Assembly (NCBI RefSeq): GCF_020889785.1 | Contig: NZ_JACMYK010000044.1 | Location: forward strand, 1-50,311 | From: Bradyrhizobium acaciae | Lineage (GTDB): Bacteria > Pseudomonadota > Alphaproteobacteria > Rhizobiales > Xanthobacteraceae | DNA: 50,311 bases | Direction: 5' to 3' | Part shown: piece by piece, positions 42,150-50,133 of the stretch | Numbering within the stretch: the first letter of the stretch is position 1 | Layout: every line of letters begins with the position of its first letter | Notes under the pieces: model-generated | The model's database searches: none | Seen by the model: only the letters and a program-made list of their open reading frames with translations | What the model was told of the DNA's origin: nothing | Made by a program: the position numbers and the translations under genes

Positions 42150-43373
42150 CTACTCCAGCTTCTCCACGTCGCGCAGCGTCGGAAACAGCTTCATCCAGAG
42201 CAGCGCCACCGCAACCGTCGCGACGCCACCGAGCACGGCCGACGGCACGGCGCCGAGCAGCGCCGCGGTGACGCCGCTTTCGAACTGGCCGAGCTGGTTC
42301 GACGCGTTGATGAACAGGAAATTCACCGCGCCGACGCGGCCGCGCATCTCGTCGGGGGTGGCGAGTTGCACCAGCGAGAAGCGGATCACGACACTGATCG
42401 TGTCGGCGGCGCCGAGCACCGCGAGCGCCAGCGCCGACAGCCACATCCAGTGCGACAGCGCGAACACCACGGTGGCGACGCCGAACACGATCACCGCCTG
42501 GAACATCCGCATGCCGACGCGGCGATTGATGGTGTGCCGCGCCAGCACCATCGTCATCAAGAGTGCGCCGACGGCGGGCGCAGCGCGCAGGACGCCGAGG
42601 CCGAGCGGACCGGTCATCAGGATGTCTCGCGCATAGATCGGCAGCAGCGCGGTGACGCCGCCGAACAGCACCGCGAACAGATCGAGCGAGATGGTGCCGA
42701 GGATCGCCGGATTGCTGCGCACGAAGGTGACGCCGGCAAACAGATCGTCCGACACCTCCCCGTTCTTCGCCGCCGCCTGCTGCAGCCGGCCGATGCCGCC
42801 GGTCAGCAGCGCACCGAACAGCCAGAACACCATCATCACGGCATAGGGCGCGCTCGGCATCATCGCATAGGCGAAGCCACCGAGCGCGGGACCGGTGATG
42901 GTCGCGACCTGCGCCGCGCCGCTCGAGATCGCGGTGGCCCGCTGCAGCGAGCCCTGCGGCGCGATCAGCGGCAGCAGCGCCGCGGTTGCCGGGCTTTCGA
43001 ATGCACCGGCGATCCCGAGCACGAAGGTCGCTGCGAAGATCTGGATTTCGGAGATGGTGCCGGCAAACGTGCTTCCGGCGAGAAACAATGCGGTCAGCGC
43101 CTCCGCGACCTGGCAGGCCTGCACCACGCGCTTGCGCTCGAAGCGGTCGGCAGCGTGACCCGCGACGAACACCAAGAGCGCCGTCGGCAGGAACTGCACC
43201 AGTCCGACCATGCCGAGGTCGAATGCGCTGCCGGTCAGATCATAGATCTGCCAGCCGATCGCCACCGCGCCGATCTGGCTGGAGAAGCGCGACAGGCTGC
43301 GCGACGACAGAAAAAACAGGAACGGTCTGTGGCCGAGCAGATCGCGGGCGCCGGCCGATGTGACGGAGGACAT
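42150..43373 (-). CDS. MFS transporter (EntS-like)
   Basis: A membrane protein of about 407 residues with 10-12 hydrophobic segments. Marks: LLGHRPFLFFLSSRSLSRFS near the start, the MFS loop GHAADRFERKRVVQA near residue 72 and the central-loop TPDEMRGRVGAVNFLFINAS. This matches the EntS/DUF894 exporter family. The start MSSVTSAGARD is preferred over an upstream ATG at 43409. Exported substrate unknown. Confidence 0.88.
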   Translation of the reverse strand: MSSVTSAGARDLLGHRPFLFFLSSRSLSRFSSQIGAVAIGWQIYDLTGSAFDLGMVGLVQFLPTALLVFVAGHAADRFERKRVVQACQVAEALTALFLAGSTFAGTISEIQIFAATFVLGIAGAFESPATAALLPLIAPQGSLQRATAISSGAAQVATITGPALGGFAYAMMPSAPYAVMMVFWLFGALLTGGIGRLQQAAAKNGEVSDDLFAGVTFVRSNPAILGTISLDLFAVLFGGVTALLPIYARDILMTGPLGLGVLRAAPAVGALLMTMVLARHTINRRVGMRMFQAVIVFGVATVVFALSHWMWLSALALAVLGAADTISVVIRFSLVQLATPDEMRGRVGAVNFLFINASNQLGQFESGVTAALLGAVPSAVLGGVATVAVALLWMKLFPTLRDVEKLE

Positions 43374-43489
43374 GGATGATGGCGTGACCGAGCACCTGCA
43401 ACTTGTCAATGGCGGGAAAGAGAACGCGCAACAGCATTGCGCTGCGCGAGGCCCCTGCCCATAATCGCACGAGGGTTCTTGGGGGCGTG

Positions 43490-44746
43490 ATGCTGCAGTT
43501 GCAATCGGCGTTTGGCGTGGTGGCGTTGCTCGTGATCGCCTGGGCGTTGAGCGAGAATCACCTGAAGGTGTCGCTGCGGCAGGCGGCGATCGGGCTCATC
43601 GTCACGATCATCACCGCGCTGGTGCTGATCAAGGTGCCGCTGGTGACGCAGGCGTTCGGCGCGATCAACGATGCCGTCGGCACCATCGCCGCCGCGACGC
43701 GCGCCGGCACCGCCTTCGTGTTCGGTTATGTCGGCGGCGGCCCGGCGCCGTTCGATCCCAAGGCGCCGGGCTCGGATTTCATCCTCGCTTTCCAGGCGCT
43801 GCCGATCGTGCTGGTCATGAGCGTGCTGACGACGCTGCTGTTCTATTGGCGCGTGCTGCCGCCCGTCGTGCGCGGCATGGCCTGGATCCTGGAGCGCACG
43901 CTCGGCGTCGGCGGCGCGGTCGGGCTCTCGACCGCGGCCAACATCTTCCTCGGCATGGTGGAAGCTCCGCTGTTCATCCGCCCCTATCTGGCGCAGCTCA
44001 CCCGCAGCGAATTGTTTCTGGTGATGACCGGCGGCATGGCCGGGATCGCCGGCACCGTGCTGGTGCTCTATGCCACGCTGCTGGCGCCGCTGATCCCCGA
44101 TGCGGCCGCGCATTTCGTTATCGCCTCGGTGCTCGGCGCGCCGGCCGCCATTCTGGTCAGCCTGATCATGGTGCCGGAGACAACAGACAAGCGCACCGGC
44201 GGATCGCTCGACGATCCGGACGTGCAGGTGTCGTCGACGATGGACGCCATCGTGAAGGGCACCACCGCGGGGCTCGAGCTCCTGATGAACATCATCGCGA
44301 TGCTGCTCGTGCTGGTCGCGCTGGTCTATCTCGGCAACAAGATCATCGGCCTGCTGCCGGAGATCGGCGGCGCGAAGATTTCGCTGCAACGGTTGCTCGG
44401 CTACGTGATGGCGCCGGTGTGCTGGCTGATGGGCCTGCCGTGGCCGCAGGCGATCACGGCGGGAAGTCTGATGGGCACCAAGACCGTGCTGAACGAGCTG
44501 ATCGCCTATGTCGATTTGTCGAAGCTCGGCCCCGACGCACTCGATCCGCGCTCGCGCCTGATCATGCTGTACGCGATGTGCGGTTTCGCCAACTTCGCGA
44601 GCCTCGGCATCATGATCGGCGGCCTCGGCATCATGGCGCCCGAGCGGCGCGACGAGATCAATGCGCTCGGGCTGAAGTCGGTCGTCTCGGGCACGCTGAC
44701 GACATGCCTGATGGGCGCAATCGTGGGGGCGATGACGTCGCCGTAG
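43490..44746 (+). CDS. NupC-family nucleoside transporter
   Basis: A 418-residue concentrative nucleoside transporter, with about 8-10 helices. Marks: GTAFVFGYVGGGPAPFD with the substrate-site loop, GMVEAPLFIRPYLAQLTRSE and GTKTVLNELIAYVDLSKLG. It imports nucleosides by H+ or Na+ symport. Divergent from the MFS gene. Start may also be the GTG at 43487, three bases earlier. Confidence 0.92.
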   Translation: MLQLQSAFGVVALLVIAWALSENHLKVSLRQAAIGLIVTIITALVLIKVPLVTQAFGAINDAVGTIAAATRAGTAFVFGYVGGGPAPFDPKAPGSDFILAFQALPIVLVMSVLTTLLFYWRVLPPVVRGMAWILERTLGVGGAVGLSTAANIFLGMVEAPLFIRPYLAQLTRSELFLVMTGGMAGIAGTVLVLYATLLAPLIPDAAAHFVIASVLGAPAAILVSLIMVPETTDKRTGGSLDDPDVQVSSTMDAIVKGTTAGLELLMNIIAMLLVLVALVYLGNKIIGLLPEIGGAKISLQRLLGYVMAPVCWLMGLPWPQAITAGSLMGTKTVLNELIAYVDLSKLGPDALDPRSRLIMLYAMCGFANFASLGIMIGGLGIMAPERRDEINALGLKSVVSGTLTTCLMGAIVGAMTSP

Positions 44747-44756
44747 CCCGAAGGCG

Positions 44757-44794
44757 CCGTAGCCCGGATTTCGCTTCGCTCAATCCGGGGTACG
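44757..44794. repeat. CGTAGCCCGG-type repeat at the island boundary
   Basis: CCCGGATT (44763-44770) pairs with AATCCGGG (44782-44789) around an 11-base loop. The repeat runs straight into the tRNA-Ser fragment, so the 5' part of the tRNA was probably lost by recombination here. Confidence 0.6.
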
Positions 44795-44846
44795 AAACCG
44801 ACGTGCCTGCGAGGTACCGTGGGTTCGAATCCCACCCCTTCCGCCA
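44793..44846 (+). pseudogene. tRNA-Ser 3' fragment
   Basis: The 3' half of a serine tRNA: a possible anticodon end CGA (44793-44795), variable arm GTGCC-TGCGA-GGTAC, T-arm GTGGG-TTCGAAT-CCCAC, acceptor strand CCCTTCC, then G and CCA. The 5' half is absent. This is the usual mark of an integration site for a mobile element in a tRNA gene. The block to its right is foreign-looking. I infer anticodon CGA; TGA is possible. Confidence 0.85.
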
Positions 44847-44980
44847 GTCAAGGCAAAAACCTCAATATTTTCAGTATTTGGCAGTTTCCATTCACCAACG
44901 GCGACTAACCATTTACATCCTATACAGAACAAACCAAGAACACTATATTGCAGATGGAACCACGGCGTGGAGGAAGGTGT

Positions 44981-46141
44981 ATGCTGGCAACGAATCTACT
45001 CGAAGCTGTGCAAGGAAATATACCTTTGACCAACAACAAATTTTTCGATGAACAACTTGATCAGTCCGACACGAAAGCGCGGATCATCCAAAAGTATTTC
45101 TATGCGTGGGCGAAGGTGATCACGCCTACTGCTAAACAAATGGTCGACAACAAGATTGCTTATATCGACCTGTACGCAGGACCCGGGCGTTACAAGGATG
45201 GAGCCGCATCTACACCTTTGTTGATACTAGAGCATGCCATCGATGATCCTAACCTGAGTGCAATGCTTGTCACTCTGTTCAACGATAGCGATCCGAACCA
45301 TAGTTCCAGTTTACAAAAGGAAATCGACGCGCTGCCCGGTATTGAAAAACTGAAATTCAAACCCACCGTCCAATGTAACGCAGTCGGTGAAGACGCAGAA
45401 AAGTTCTTCGCCGAAACAAGTCTCATCCCGTCGTTCACCTTCGTCGATCCTTGGGGATACAAGGGTCTGTCGCTTAAAATCGTGAACGGAGTTATCAAGG
45501 ATTGGGGCTGCGACTGTGTTTTCTTCTTCAATTATGGTCGCATCAATGCCGGGCTTTCGAACGACCTCGTAAAAAAACATATGGACGCGCTATTTGGGAC
45601 TGAGCGTGTCGATGATCTACGCAAGAGGCTGGATGGCAAAACGCCAGAGCAGCGTGTGGGGCTGATCCTCGAAGAGTTATCGCAAGCTATCAAAGATATG
45701 GGCGGAAAATTTGTTCTTCCGTTCCGCTTCAAACGCGGTGCGCGGATTTCACATTGCTTAATTTTCGTCTCGAAGGCCTTCAAAGGCTATGAGATCATGA
45801 AAGGGATCATGGCAAGCGAAAGTTCAACCGATGATCAAGGCGTCGCGTCCTTTACATATTCGCCAGCCGACGCTTCAACGCCCCTACTATTTTCGCTGTT
45901 GCAACCGTTCGACAAGCTACTAGCGGATTTGCCCGCGGTGTTTGCAGGCGAGACTTTAACGATGCGCCAGATTTACGAAAATCACTCCGTTGATACTCCG
46001 TACACCGACAAGAATTACAAAGAGGCTCTCAGACAACTGGAGGCAGCAGGAGTAATCACAGCTGATCCGCCGGCATCGCAGCGACCCAAGCGAAAAGGCA
46101 TCGCTACTTTCGCCGAACACGTCAAAGTAACGTTTAAATAG
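44981..46141 (+). CDS. tcmP: Three-Cys-motif partner protein (TcmP-like)
   Basis: A 386-residue protein; start ATG at 44981 has GGAGGAAGG just upstream. KYFYAWAKVITPTAKQ, YIDLYAGPGRYKDG, FNDSDPN and TFVDPWGYKGLS match the TcmP family, which is named for pairing with a three-Cys-motif protein, encoded next. IDLYAGPG and DPWG recall methyltransferase motif I and the DPPY position, so a nucleic-acid methylase role is possible but inferred. The C-terminal 90 residues contain a winged-helix-like part (MRQIYENHSVDTPYTDKNYK). Codon use is AT-richer than the core genes. Confidence 0.88.
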   Translation: MLATNLLEAVQGNIPLTNNKFFDEQLDQSDTKARIIQKYFYAWAKVITPTAKQMVDNKIAYIDLYAGPGRYKDGAASTPLLILEHAIDDPNLSAMLVTLFNDSDPNHSSSLQKEIDALPGIEKLKFKPTVQCNAVGEDAEKFFAETSLIPSFTFVDPWGYKGLSLKIVNGVIKDWGCDCVFFFNYGRINAGLSNDLVKKHMDALFGTERVDDLRKRLDGKTPEQRVGLILEELSQAIKDMGGKFVLPFRFKRGARISHCLIFVSKAFKGYEIMKGIMASESSTDDQGVASFTYSPADASTPLLFSLLQPFDKLLADLPAVFAGETLTMRQIYENHSVDTPYTDKNYKEALRQLEAAGVITADPPASQRPKRKGIATFAEHVKVTFK

Positions 46142-46151
46142 GAATTTCACG

Positions 46152-46916
46152 ATGGCCACCAATTCACCAATCGAATGGACTGAGGCGACTTGGAATCCTG
46201 TTGGCGGTTGCACGATCTTATCACCGGGTTGTACGAACTGCTATGCTATGCGACTTGCTCGTCGATTAGAGGCGATGGGACAGAAAAAGTACGCGGGGAC
46301 GACTCGCGTCACGGGTGGCAGAGCGAAGTGGAATGGCAAAATCGTTCTAGACGATGCCGCCTTAAAGATACCGCTGAAGTGGAAAACCCCAAAAATTATC
46401 TTCGTCAATTCGATGTCGGACTTGTTCCACGAGAACGTGCCGCTGGAATTCATCGGCAAGGTTTTTGATGTGATGCAACGTGCTCGACACCACACGTTTC
46501 AAATTTTGACCAAACGTGCAGAACGGCTCGCTAGCGTTGCGAACCGGCTCCCTTGGCCGAATAACGTTTGGATGGGAGTAAGCGTCGAAAACGACGAATA
46601 TACCGATCGAATTGACCATCTGCGTTCGACACCGGCATTCATTAAGTTCTTGAGCCTCGAACCGTTGCTTGGTCCACTTGAGAACCTTGATCTTGAGGGC
46701 ATCGACTGGGCTATTGCGGGCGGCGAAAGCGGTCCCGCTGCGCGGCCGATGGACCCTGATTGGGTACGATCTATTCGGGATCAATGCGTAGACGCGGGCG
46801 TTGCCTTCCACTTTAAGCAGTGGGGTGGAGTGCAAAAGAAGCAAACCGGTCGGGTGTTGGACGGGCGAACGTGGGATCAACTTCCGACTGCGAAGGCCTC
46901 CGCGATTTTGGCTTAA
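46152..46916 (+). CDS. DUF5131 (phage Gp37/Gp68) three-Cys-motif family protein
   Basis: A 254-residue protein beginning 10 bases after the TcmP stop. The three-Cys motif GGCTILSPGCTNCYAMRLAR (about residues 18-37) resembles a radical-SAM-type iron-sulfur binding site, spaced C-x7-C-x2-C. NSMSDLFHENVP, FQILTKRAERL, VWMGVSVEN and AGGESGPAARPM are family hallmarks. The pair with TcmP is recurrent in phages and islands; the reaction is unknown. Confidence 0.9.
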   Translation: MATNSPIEWTEATWNPVGGCTILSPGCTNCYAMRLARRLEAMGQKKYAGTTRVTGGRAKWNGKIVLDDAALKIPLKWKTPKIIFVNSMSDLFHENVPLEFIGKVFDVMQRARHHTFQILTKRAERLASVANRLPWPNNVWMGVSVENDEYTDRIDHLRSTPAFIKFLSLEPLLGPLENLDLEGIDWAIAGGESGPAARPMDPDWVRSIRDQCVDAGVAFHFKQWGGVQKKQTGRVLDGRTWDQLPTAKASAILA

Positions 46917-47063
46917 GCTGAGTTTTCACGCCAAACGGTCAGTAGTGCTGGTGAGCGGTGAAAATTGTCGAACAGTTTCAACGCAGATCGCGGATGATGT
47001 TTCCGCCTATCTAAGCGAGAAACCCGCTATGCCCGTCCCTTGCTCTATCGAGCCGAGGAACGA

Positions 47064-47249
47064 ATGTATTGTGTGATCGTGTTAGCGACCGGAATGACCC
47101 AGTGCATGAGAGGCCTGCACGAACGCGCCAACTCGGATGATCCGACCATGGTGATCGAGCGGCTCTACACGGACTGTGCGAACAAGCTCGGAGACCGGAA
47201 CGCCTGCGAGCGAGAGCGGCAGCGCCAACTTAGGGCGGCCCCACAATGA
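47064..47249 (+). CDS. Small Cys-containing hypothetical protein (61 aa)
   Basis: ATG at 47064 has GAGGAACGA upstream. The peptide has Cys at positions 3, 14, 38 and 47 (MYCVIVLATGMTQC..., LYTDCANKLGDRNACERERQ) and a basic C-terminus. No family recognised; plausible but short. Located in the AT-richer block. Confidence 0.35.
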   Translation: MYCVIVLATGMTQCMRGLHERANSDDPTMVIERLYTDCANKLGDRNACERERQRQLRAAPQ

Positions 47250-47316
47250 ACTACGCGTGACGGCTTGTCGCGTCTCAGTAATCCTCTAGACGGCGCTGCG
47301 GCGGCCCGCTGCCGTG

Positions 47317-47790
47317 CTACATCTCAGCCCGGGTACGTTTGCATGGGACGGCCGCCAAGGCTTTCTCCACGCCGCTAATGTCGAATTCGAAAAATAGGTT
47401 GGGCGATCTCGCGGGTTCTAATTGAACGCGAAGACGTTTTTTGCCGGGAAACTCTTCTGGCTGCATCCACAGAGACATTCCACGCCCATTCGCGTCAACC
47501 TGCATGTAGCGAGGCGTCGGCTCATCGTTATCGAGGCGATAGGTCAAGCCCATCCGCCCGAGCGTGAACACAGCGTCAGTTTCGATCGAAACGATGAGCC
47601 CTCCAACTACCTTATCTCGCAAGCAACTCACTCGAATTGTTGCAGACACGGCGTGATCCGGCGCTTTCGCCGCCACTGTCGCAGTCTTGATAGTGCTATC
47701 AGTCATGCGATCGTTGAACGAACTGATTTTCCATTCCGCATGGCATGGGGTGATTAGACTCATCACGACGACAATTGCTTTAAACTTCAT
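47317..47790 (-). CDS. Secreted protein of unknown function
   Basis: A 157-residue protein starting MKFKAIVVVMSLITPCHAEW, a signal peptide cut near CHA. The rest contains a TagO/VasI-like pattern: an opening Trp, IRVSCLRDKVVGGLIVSIET, YRLDNDEPTPRYM and a final FDISGVEKALAAVPC with a second Cys. The resemblance is by eye, and a phage or T6SS-type link is not shown. It lies 28 bp downstream of the tape-measure remnant on the same strand. Confidence 0.65.
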   Translation of the reverse strand: MKFKAIVVVMSLITPCHAEWKISSFNDRMTDSTIKTATVAAKAPDHAVSATIRVSCLRDKVVGGLIVSIETDAVFTLGRMGLTYRLDNDEPTPRYMQVDANGRGMSLWMQPEEFPGKKRLRVQLEPARSPNLFFEFDISGVEKALAAVPCKRTRAEM

Positions 47791-47818
47791 ACTATCTACC
47801 CACAATCCTGCGTTTTGC

Positions 47819-48236
47819 TCAGCGATAGTTCCGCTTGCTGAGTTGACGGTTTGCTTGCGCGACATTTGCGACAAAGCCGCGCTGTTGATCGTTGATCGCC
47901 TTCTTGAGTTCTTGAATATCGCGTTTGCTGACATCGAACGCGATGTTGAAATGATTGACTTGGCTAATCGAACCACTGTTGTCATTGGCGCCGTACATTT
48001 GGACGCCAAACGAACCGTTCGGCCCGCGCTTCAACGGCAAGATGCCTTCCGGCCCAGCTTCGCCCATCAATCGCGCGCCTGATGCAAACTTGAACAGCGT
48101 CGGCGACGATACGATTTGACCGGAATAAGCGCTGAGGCTTGGCGAGTTGTAGACACCACCCGCTACGTTCTTCACTGGCGATACCCCGAACAAGCTCCCG
48201 ATGCCACCGGCGATTGCGAATCGTGCCCTTTCCGGA
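47819..48236 (-). pseudogene. C-terminal fragment of phage tail tape-measure protein
   Basis: About 139 residues, ending in the hallmark tape-measure tail: FKFASGARLMGEAGPEGIL then PLKRGPNGSFGVQMYG, followed by QVNHFNIAFDVSKRDIQELK. Full proteins are hundreds of residues longer; the 5' part is missing and the frame meets host-like DNA near 48236. It supports a prophage origin for the block. Confidence 0.8.
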
Positions 48237-48279
48237 AGGGCTAGGCATCTCCGCATCTTCCCGGAAGCGTCGATCTCCG

Positions 48280-48384
48280 CGTCATTCCGGGGCGCGCGCA
48301 GCGCGAGCCCGGAATCTATTGTGCCGCGGGTTATGCCGATAGATGGATTCCGGGCTCGATGCTTCGCATCGCCCCGGAATGACG
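48280..48384. repeat. CGTCATTCCGGG-type repeat, second copy
   Basis: Starts CGTCATTCCGGG and ends CCCCGGAATGACG, as at 36999-37104. It marks return to host DNA right of the foreign block. Confidence 0.75.
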
Positions 48385-48401
48385 GCGGAGGGTGGTGAAC
48401 C

Positions 48402-48992
48402 CTACGCCTTCAACTCCACCGTCTTGAACTCGGCCGGCAGGATCACTTCCAGCAGCTCGACGTCGTCGGAATAGTCCAGGATCATGTGCCGGATGCGCGG
48501 CGGCTGGGTCCAGGCGCTGCCTTGCTGCATCAGCGTCTCGCCCTCGCCTTCCATGTAGGTCTTCACCCAGCCCTTGAGCACGTAGACCATCTGAAAGTCG
48601 ACGTCGTGGAAGTGCAGCTTCGACACTTCATCGGGATTGCACGGTCCCTGCAGCCGGATGACATGCGCCTGCGCGAGGCCGTGCGAGGCGGCGGCGATGC
48701 CGAGGTCGCGATATTTGGCGTAGGCCCGCAGGCCGTCGGCCTTGAAATCCTCTTCGCGGTGATGGCTGATCGCGATGCGCTGCTTCGGCGGCGCCTTGGC
48801 GGCAGCCTTGGTTGCAGTCTTGGCTGCTGCTTTCGGCGCGCTCTTCTTCGCGGCCGAGACGCGGCCCTTGGACTTGATGGTCTTGCGCGCAGAGGATTTC
48901 GCGGTGGATTTCCTGGTGCCGGCGCCGAGCCCGGTCCACTTCTTCCTCACCGCGGTCTTGGCTGCGGATCTTGATGCCGTCTTCTTGGCCAT
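48402..48992 (-). CDS. Cupin-domain protein with histone H1-like basic tail
   Basis: A 196-residue protein. Residues 1-70 are a Lys/Ala/Ser/Arg-rich tail (KKTASRSAAKTAVRKKW, then TKAAAKAPPK) like histone H1. Residues 70-196 form a cupin: LHFHDVDFQMVYVLKGW with His pair, MEGEGETLMQQGSAWTQPP and RHMILDYSDD. A GGGAGGCGAACA ribosome site precedes the ATG. Cupins bind metal and small ligands; the tail may bind DNA or RNA. Function is unknown. Confidence 0.8.
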   Translation of the reverse strand: MAKKTASRSAAKTAVRKKWTGLGAGTRKSTAKSSARKTIKSKGRVSAAKKSAPKAAAKTATKAAAKAPPKQRIAISHHREEDFKADGLRAYAKYRDLGIAAASHGLAQAHVIRLQGPCNPDEVSKLHFHDVDFQMVYVLKGWVKTYMEGEGETLMQQGSAWTQPPRIRHMILDYSDDVELLEVILPAEFKTVELKA

Positions 48993-49088
48993 TGTTCGCC
49001 TCCCGTCTTTTTCTGGCGGGCGAAGGCTAACACAAGTCACGCATCCAGGGTGGGCAAAGGCGCGGGCCGCGCCTGCCCCCTTTGCCGA

Positions 49089-49379
49089 TCAATGCAACCG
49101 GAACACGCCGTCGACGGCGCGCAGCTCGGCCGGCTTGACCAGCTTGGAATGCGCCACCGTCACCGAGAACAGCGGGCCCTCGAGCTTCTGCTGCCAGAAA
49201 GCGAGGAAATCCTGCAGCGCCGGAAATTTCGGAAACAGGTCGTAGTTCTGCCAGACATAGGTCTGCAGCAACGAGGGGTGATCCGGCATCCGATAGAGGA
49301 TCTGCGCCGTCGTCAGCCCGTACCCCAGCAACTGCTTCCGGAAATCGTCGGAAACAACCCCACCAACTCGCGAGACCAT
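49089..49379 (-). CDS. usg: Usg-like family protein
   Basis: A 96-residue protein starting MVSRVGGVVSDDFRKQLLGY. QILYRMPDHPSLLQTYVWQN and FPALQDFLAFWQQ match the Usg family, small proteins of Alphaproteobacteria with no defined function. An AGGAGGT ribosome site (in CCAACCTCCT) lies upstream of the start. No operon partner evident. Confidence 0.88.
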   Translation of the reverse strand: MVSRVGGVVSDDFRKQLLGYGLTTAQILYRMPDHPSLLQTYVWQNYDLFPKFPALQDFLAFWQQKLEGPLFSVTVAHSKLVKPAELRAVDGVFRLH

Positions 49380-49660
49380 GCCAACCTCCTGTGACGGAGC
49401 GCATTCACATGGTGGCCGACCTTCCCCGCCGGACCACCGGCAATGGATGCGCTCACATGAGAGAAATGTGACGCACGCGACTAACCCATCTCAAGCCTAA
49501 ATGTTTAATAGGTTGTTGAAATTTCTTGCGTTGGCAGCAGCTTACCGCATCTGCTAATAGCCCCGGCACGGCCTGCGGCGCGGCATTAAGGATGCCGAAA
49601 TGATCTCGGCGTCCTTCTGGCAGCTGTCATTCGCGAGTGCCAATTTTTCTGCTACAGGCT

Positions 49661-49690
49661 CTTGCCCGCCGCCAAGGCTTGGCCTATCTC
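49661..49690 (+). promoter_or_regulatory. Candidate RpoH (heat-shock sigma) promoter
   Basis: CTTG (49661-49664), 18 bases, then CCTATCTC (49683-49690) fits the alphaproteobacterial RpoH pattern CTTG-N17/18-CYTATNT. It precedes the groESL operon and just upstream of CIRCE. Confidence 0.6.
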
Positions 49691-49703
49691 CTGCCCAACC
49701 AGT

Positions 49704-49730
49704 CTGGCACTCGCTAGGCTGGACTGCTAA
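49704..49730 (+). promoter_or_regulatory. CIRCE operator (HrcA site)
   Basis: CTGGCACTC, nine bases, GACTGCTAA: a near-perfect match to TTAGCACTC-N9-GAGTGCTAA. HrcA repressor binds it and is released on heat shock. It lies about 44 bp before groES. Confidence 0.9.
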
Positions 49731-49774
49731 CACTCCAAAAATCTACAGCATCCGCAAATATTTAGGAGGACTGC

Positions 49775-50089
49775 ATGAAATTCCGTCCGCTTCACGACCG
49801 CGTCGTGGTCAAGCGCATCGACGCCGAAGAGAAGACCGCTGGCGGCATCATCATTCCGGACAGTGCCAAGGAAAAGCCCTCGCAGGGCGAAGTCATCGCC
49901 GTTGGCCCCGGTGGCCGCGATGAGACTGGCAAGCTGACCCCCATCGACGTCAAGGTCGGCGACCGTGTCCTGTTCGGCAAGTGGTCGGGCACCGAGGTCA
50001 AGATCGATGGCGAAGACCTGCTGATCATGAAGGAAAGCGACATCATGGGCGTGCTCGACGTCCCCGCTTCCAAGAAGAAGGCGGCCTAA
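49775..50089 (+). CDS. groES: Co-chaperonin GroES
   Basis: A 104-residue protein starting MKFRPLHDRVVVKRIDAEE. The mobile loop EEKTAGGIIIPDSAKEKPSQ binds GroEL. The start is preceded by TTTAGGAGGACTGC. Together with GroEL it folds proteins in the cytoplasm. Confidence 0.98.
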   Translation: MKFRPLHDRVVVKRIDAEEKTAGGIIIPDSAKEKPSQGEVIAVGPGGRDETGKLTPIDVKVGDRVLFGKWSGTEVKIDGEDLLIMKESDIMGVLDVPASKKKAA

Positions 50090-50133
50090 GCGCCTCTTTC
50101 CCTCCCAGGTAAACCTCTCAAGGAAAAACTCAG

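Larger units (their letters stand above)
44793..48236. mobile_element. AT-richer foreign block (island or prophage remnant)
   Basis: From the tRNA-Ser fragment to about 48236, A/T-rich codons and phage-like genes contrast with the GC-rich flanks. Contents: TcmP-like and DUF5131 pair, small ORF, secreted protein, truncated tape-measure gene. No integrase is seen, so it is a remnant or cargo. The right border is placed where the tape-measure frame breaks off against a host-type repeat region. Confidence 0.55.
49380..49774 (+). other. 395-bp control region before groES
   Basis: No gene is seen. It contains an RpoH-type promoter and a CIRCE operator, annotated separately. At 49635-49643 there is a CIRCE half-site GAGTGCCAA without a good mate. 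Confidence 0.6.

Noticed and set aside
48216..48235. GCGAATC...CCCTTTCCGG, similar to the tRNA fragment CGAATC...CCCCTTCCG, as a possible att partner
   Set aside because: Only partial identity, and it lies within the coding frame of the tape-measure fragment, so chance is likely.
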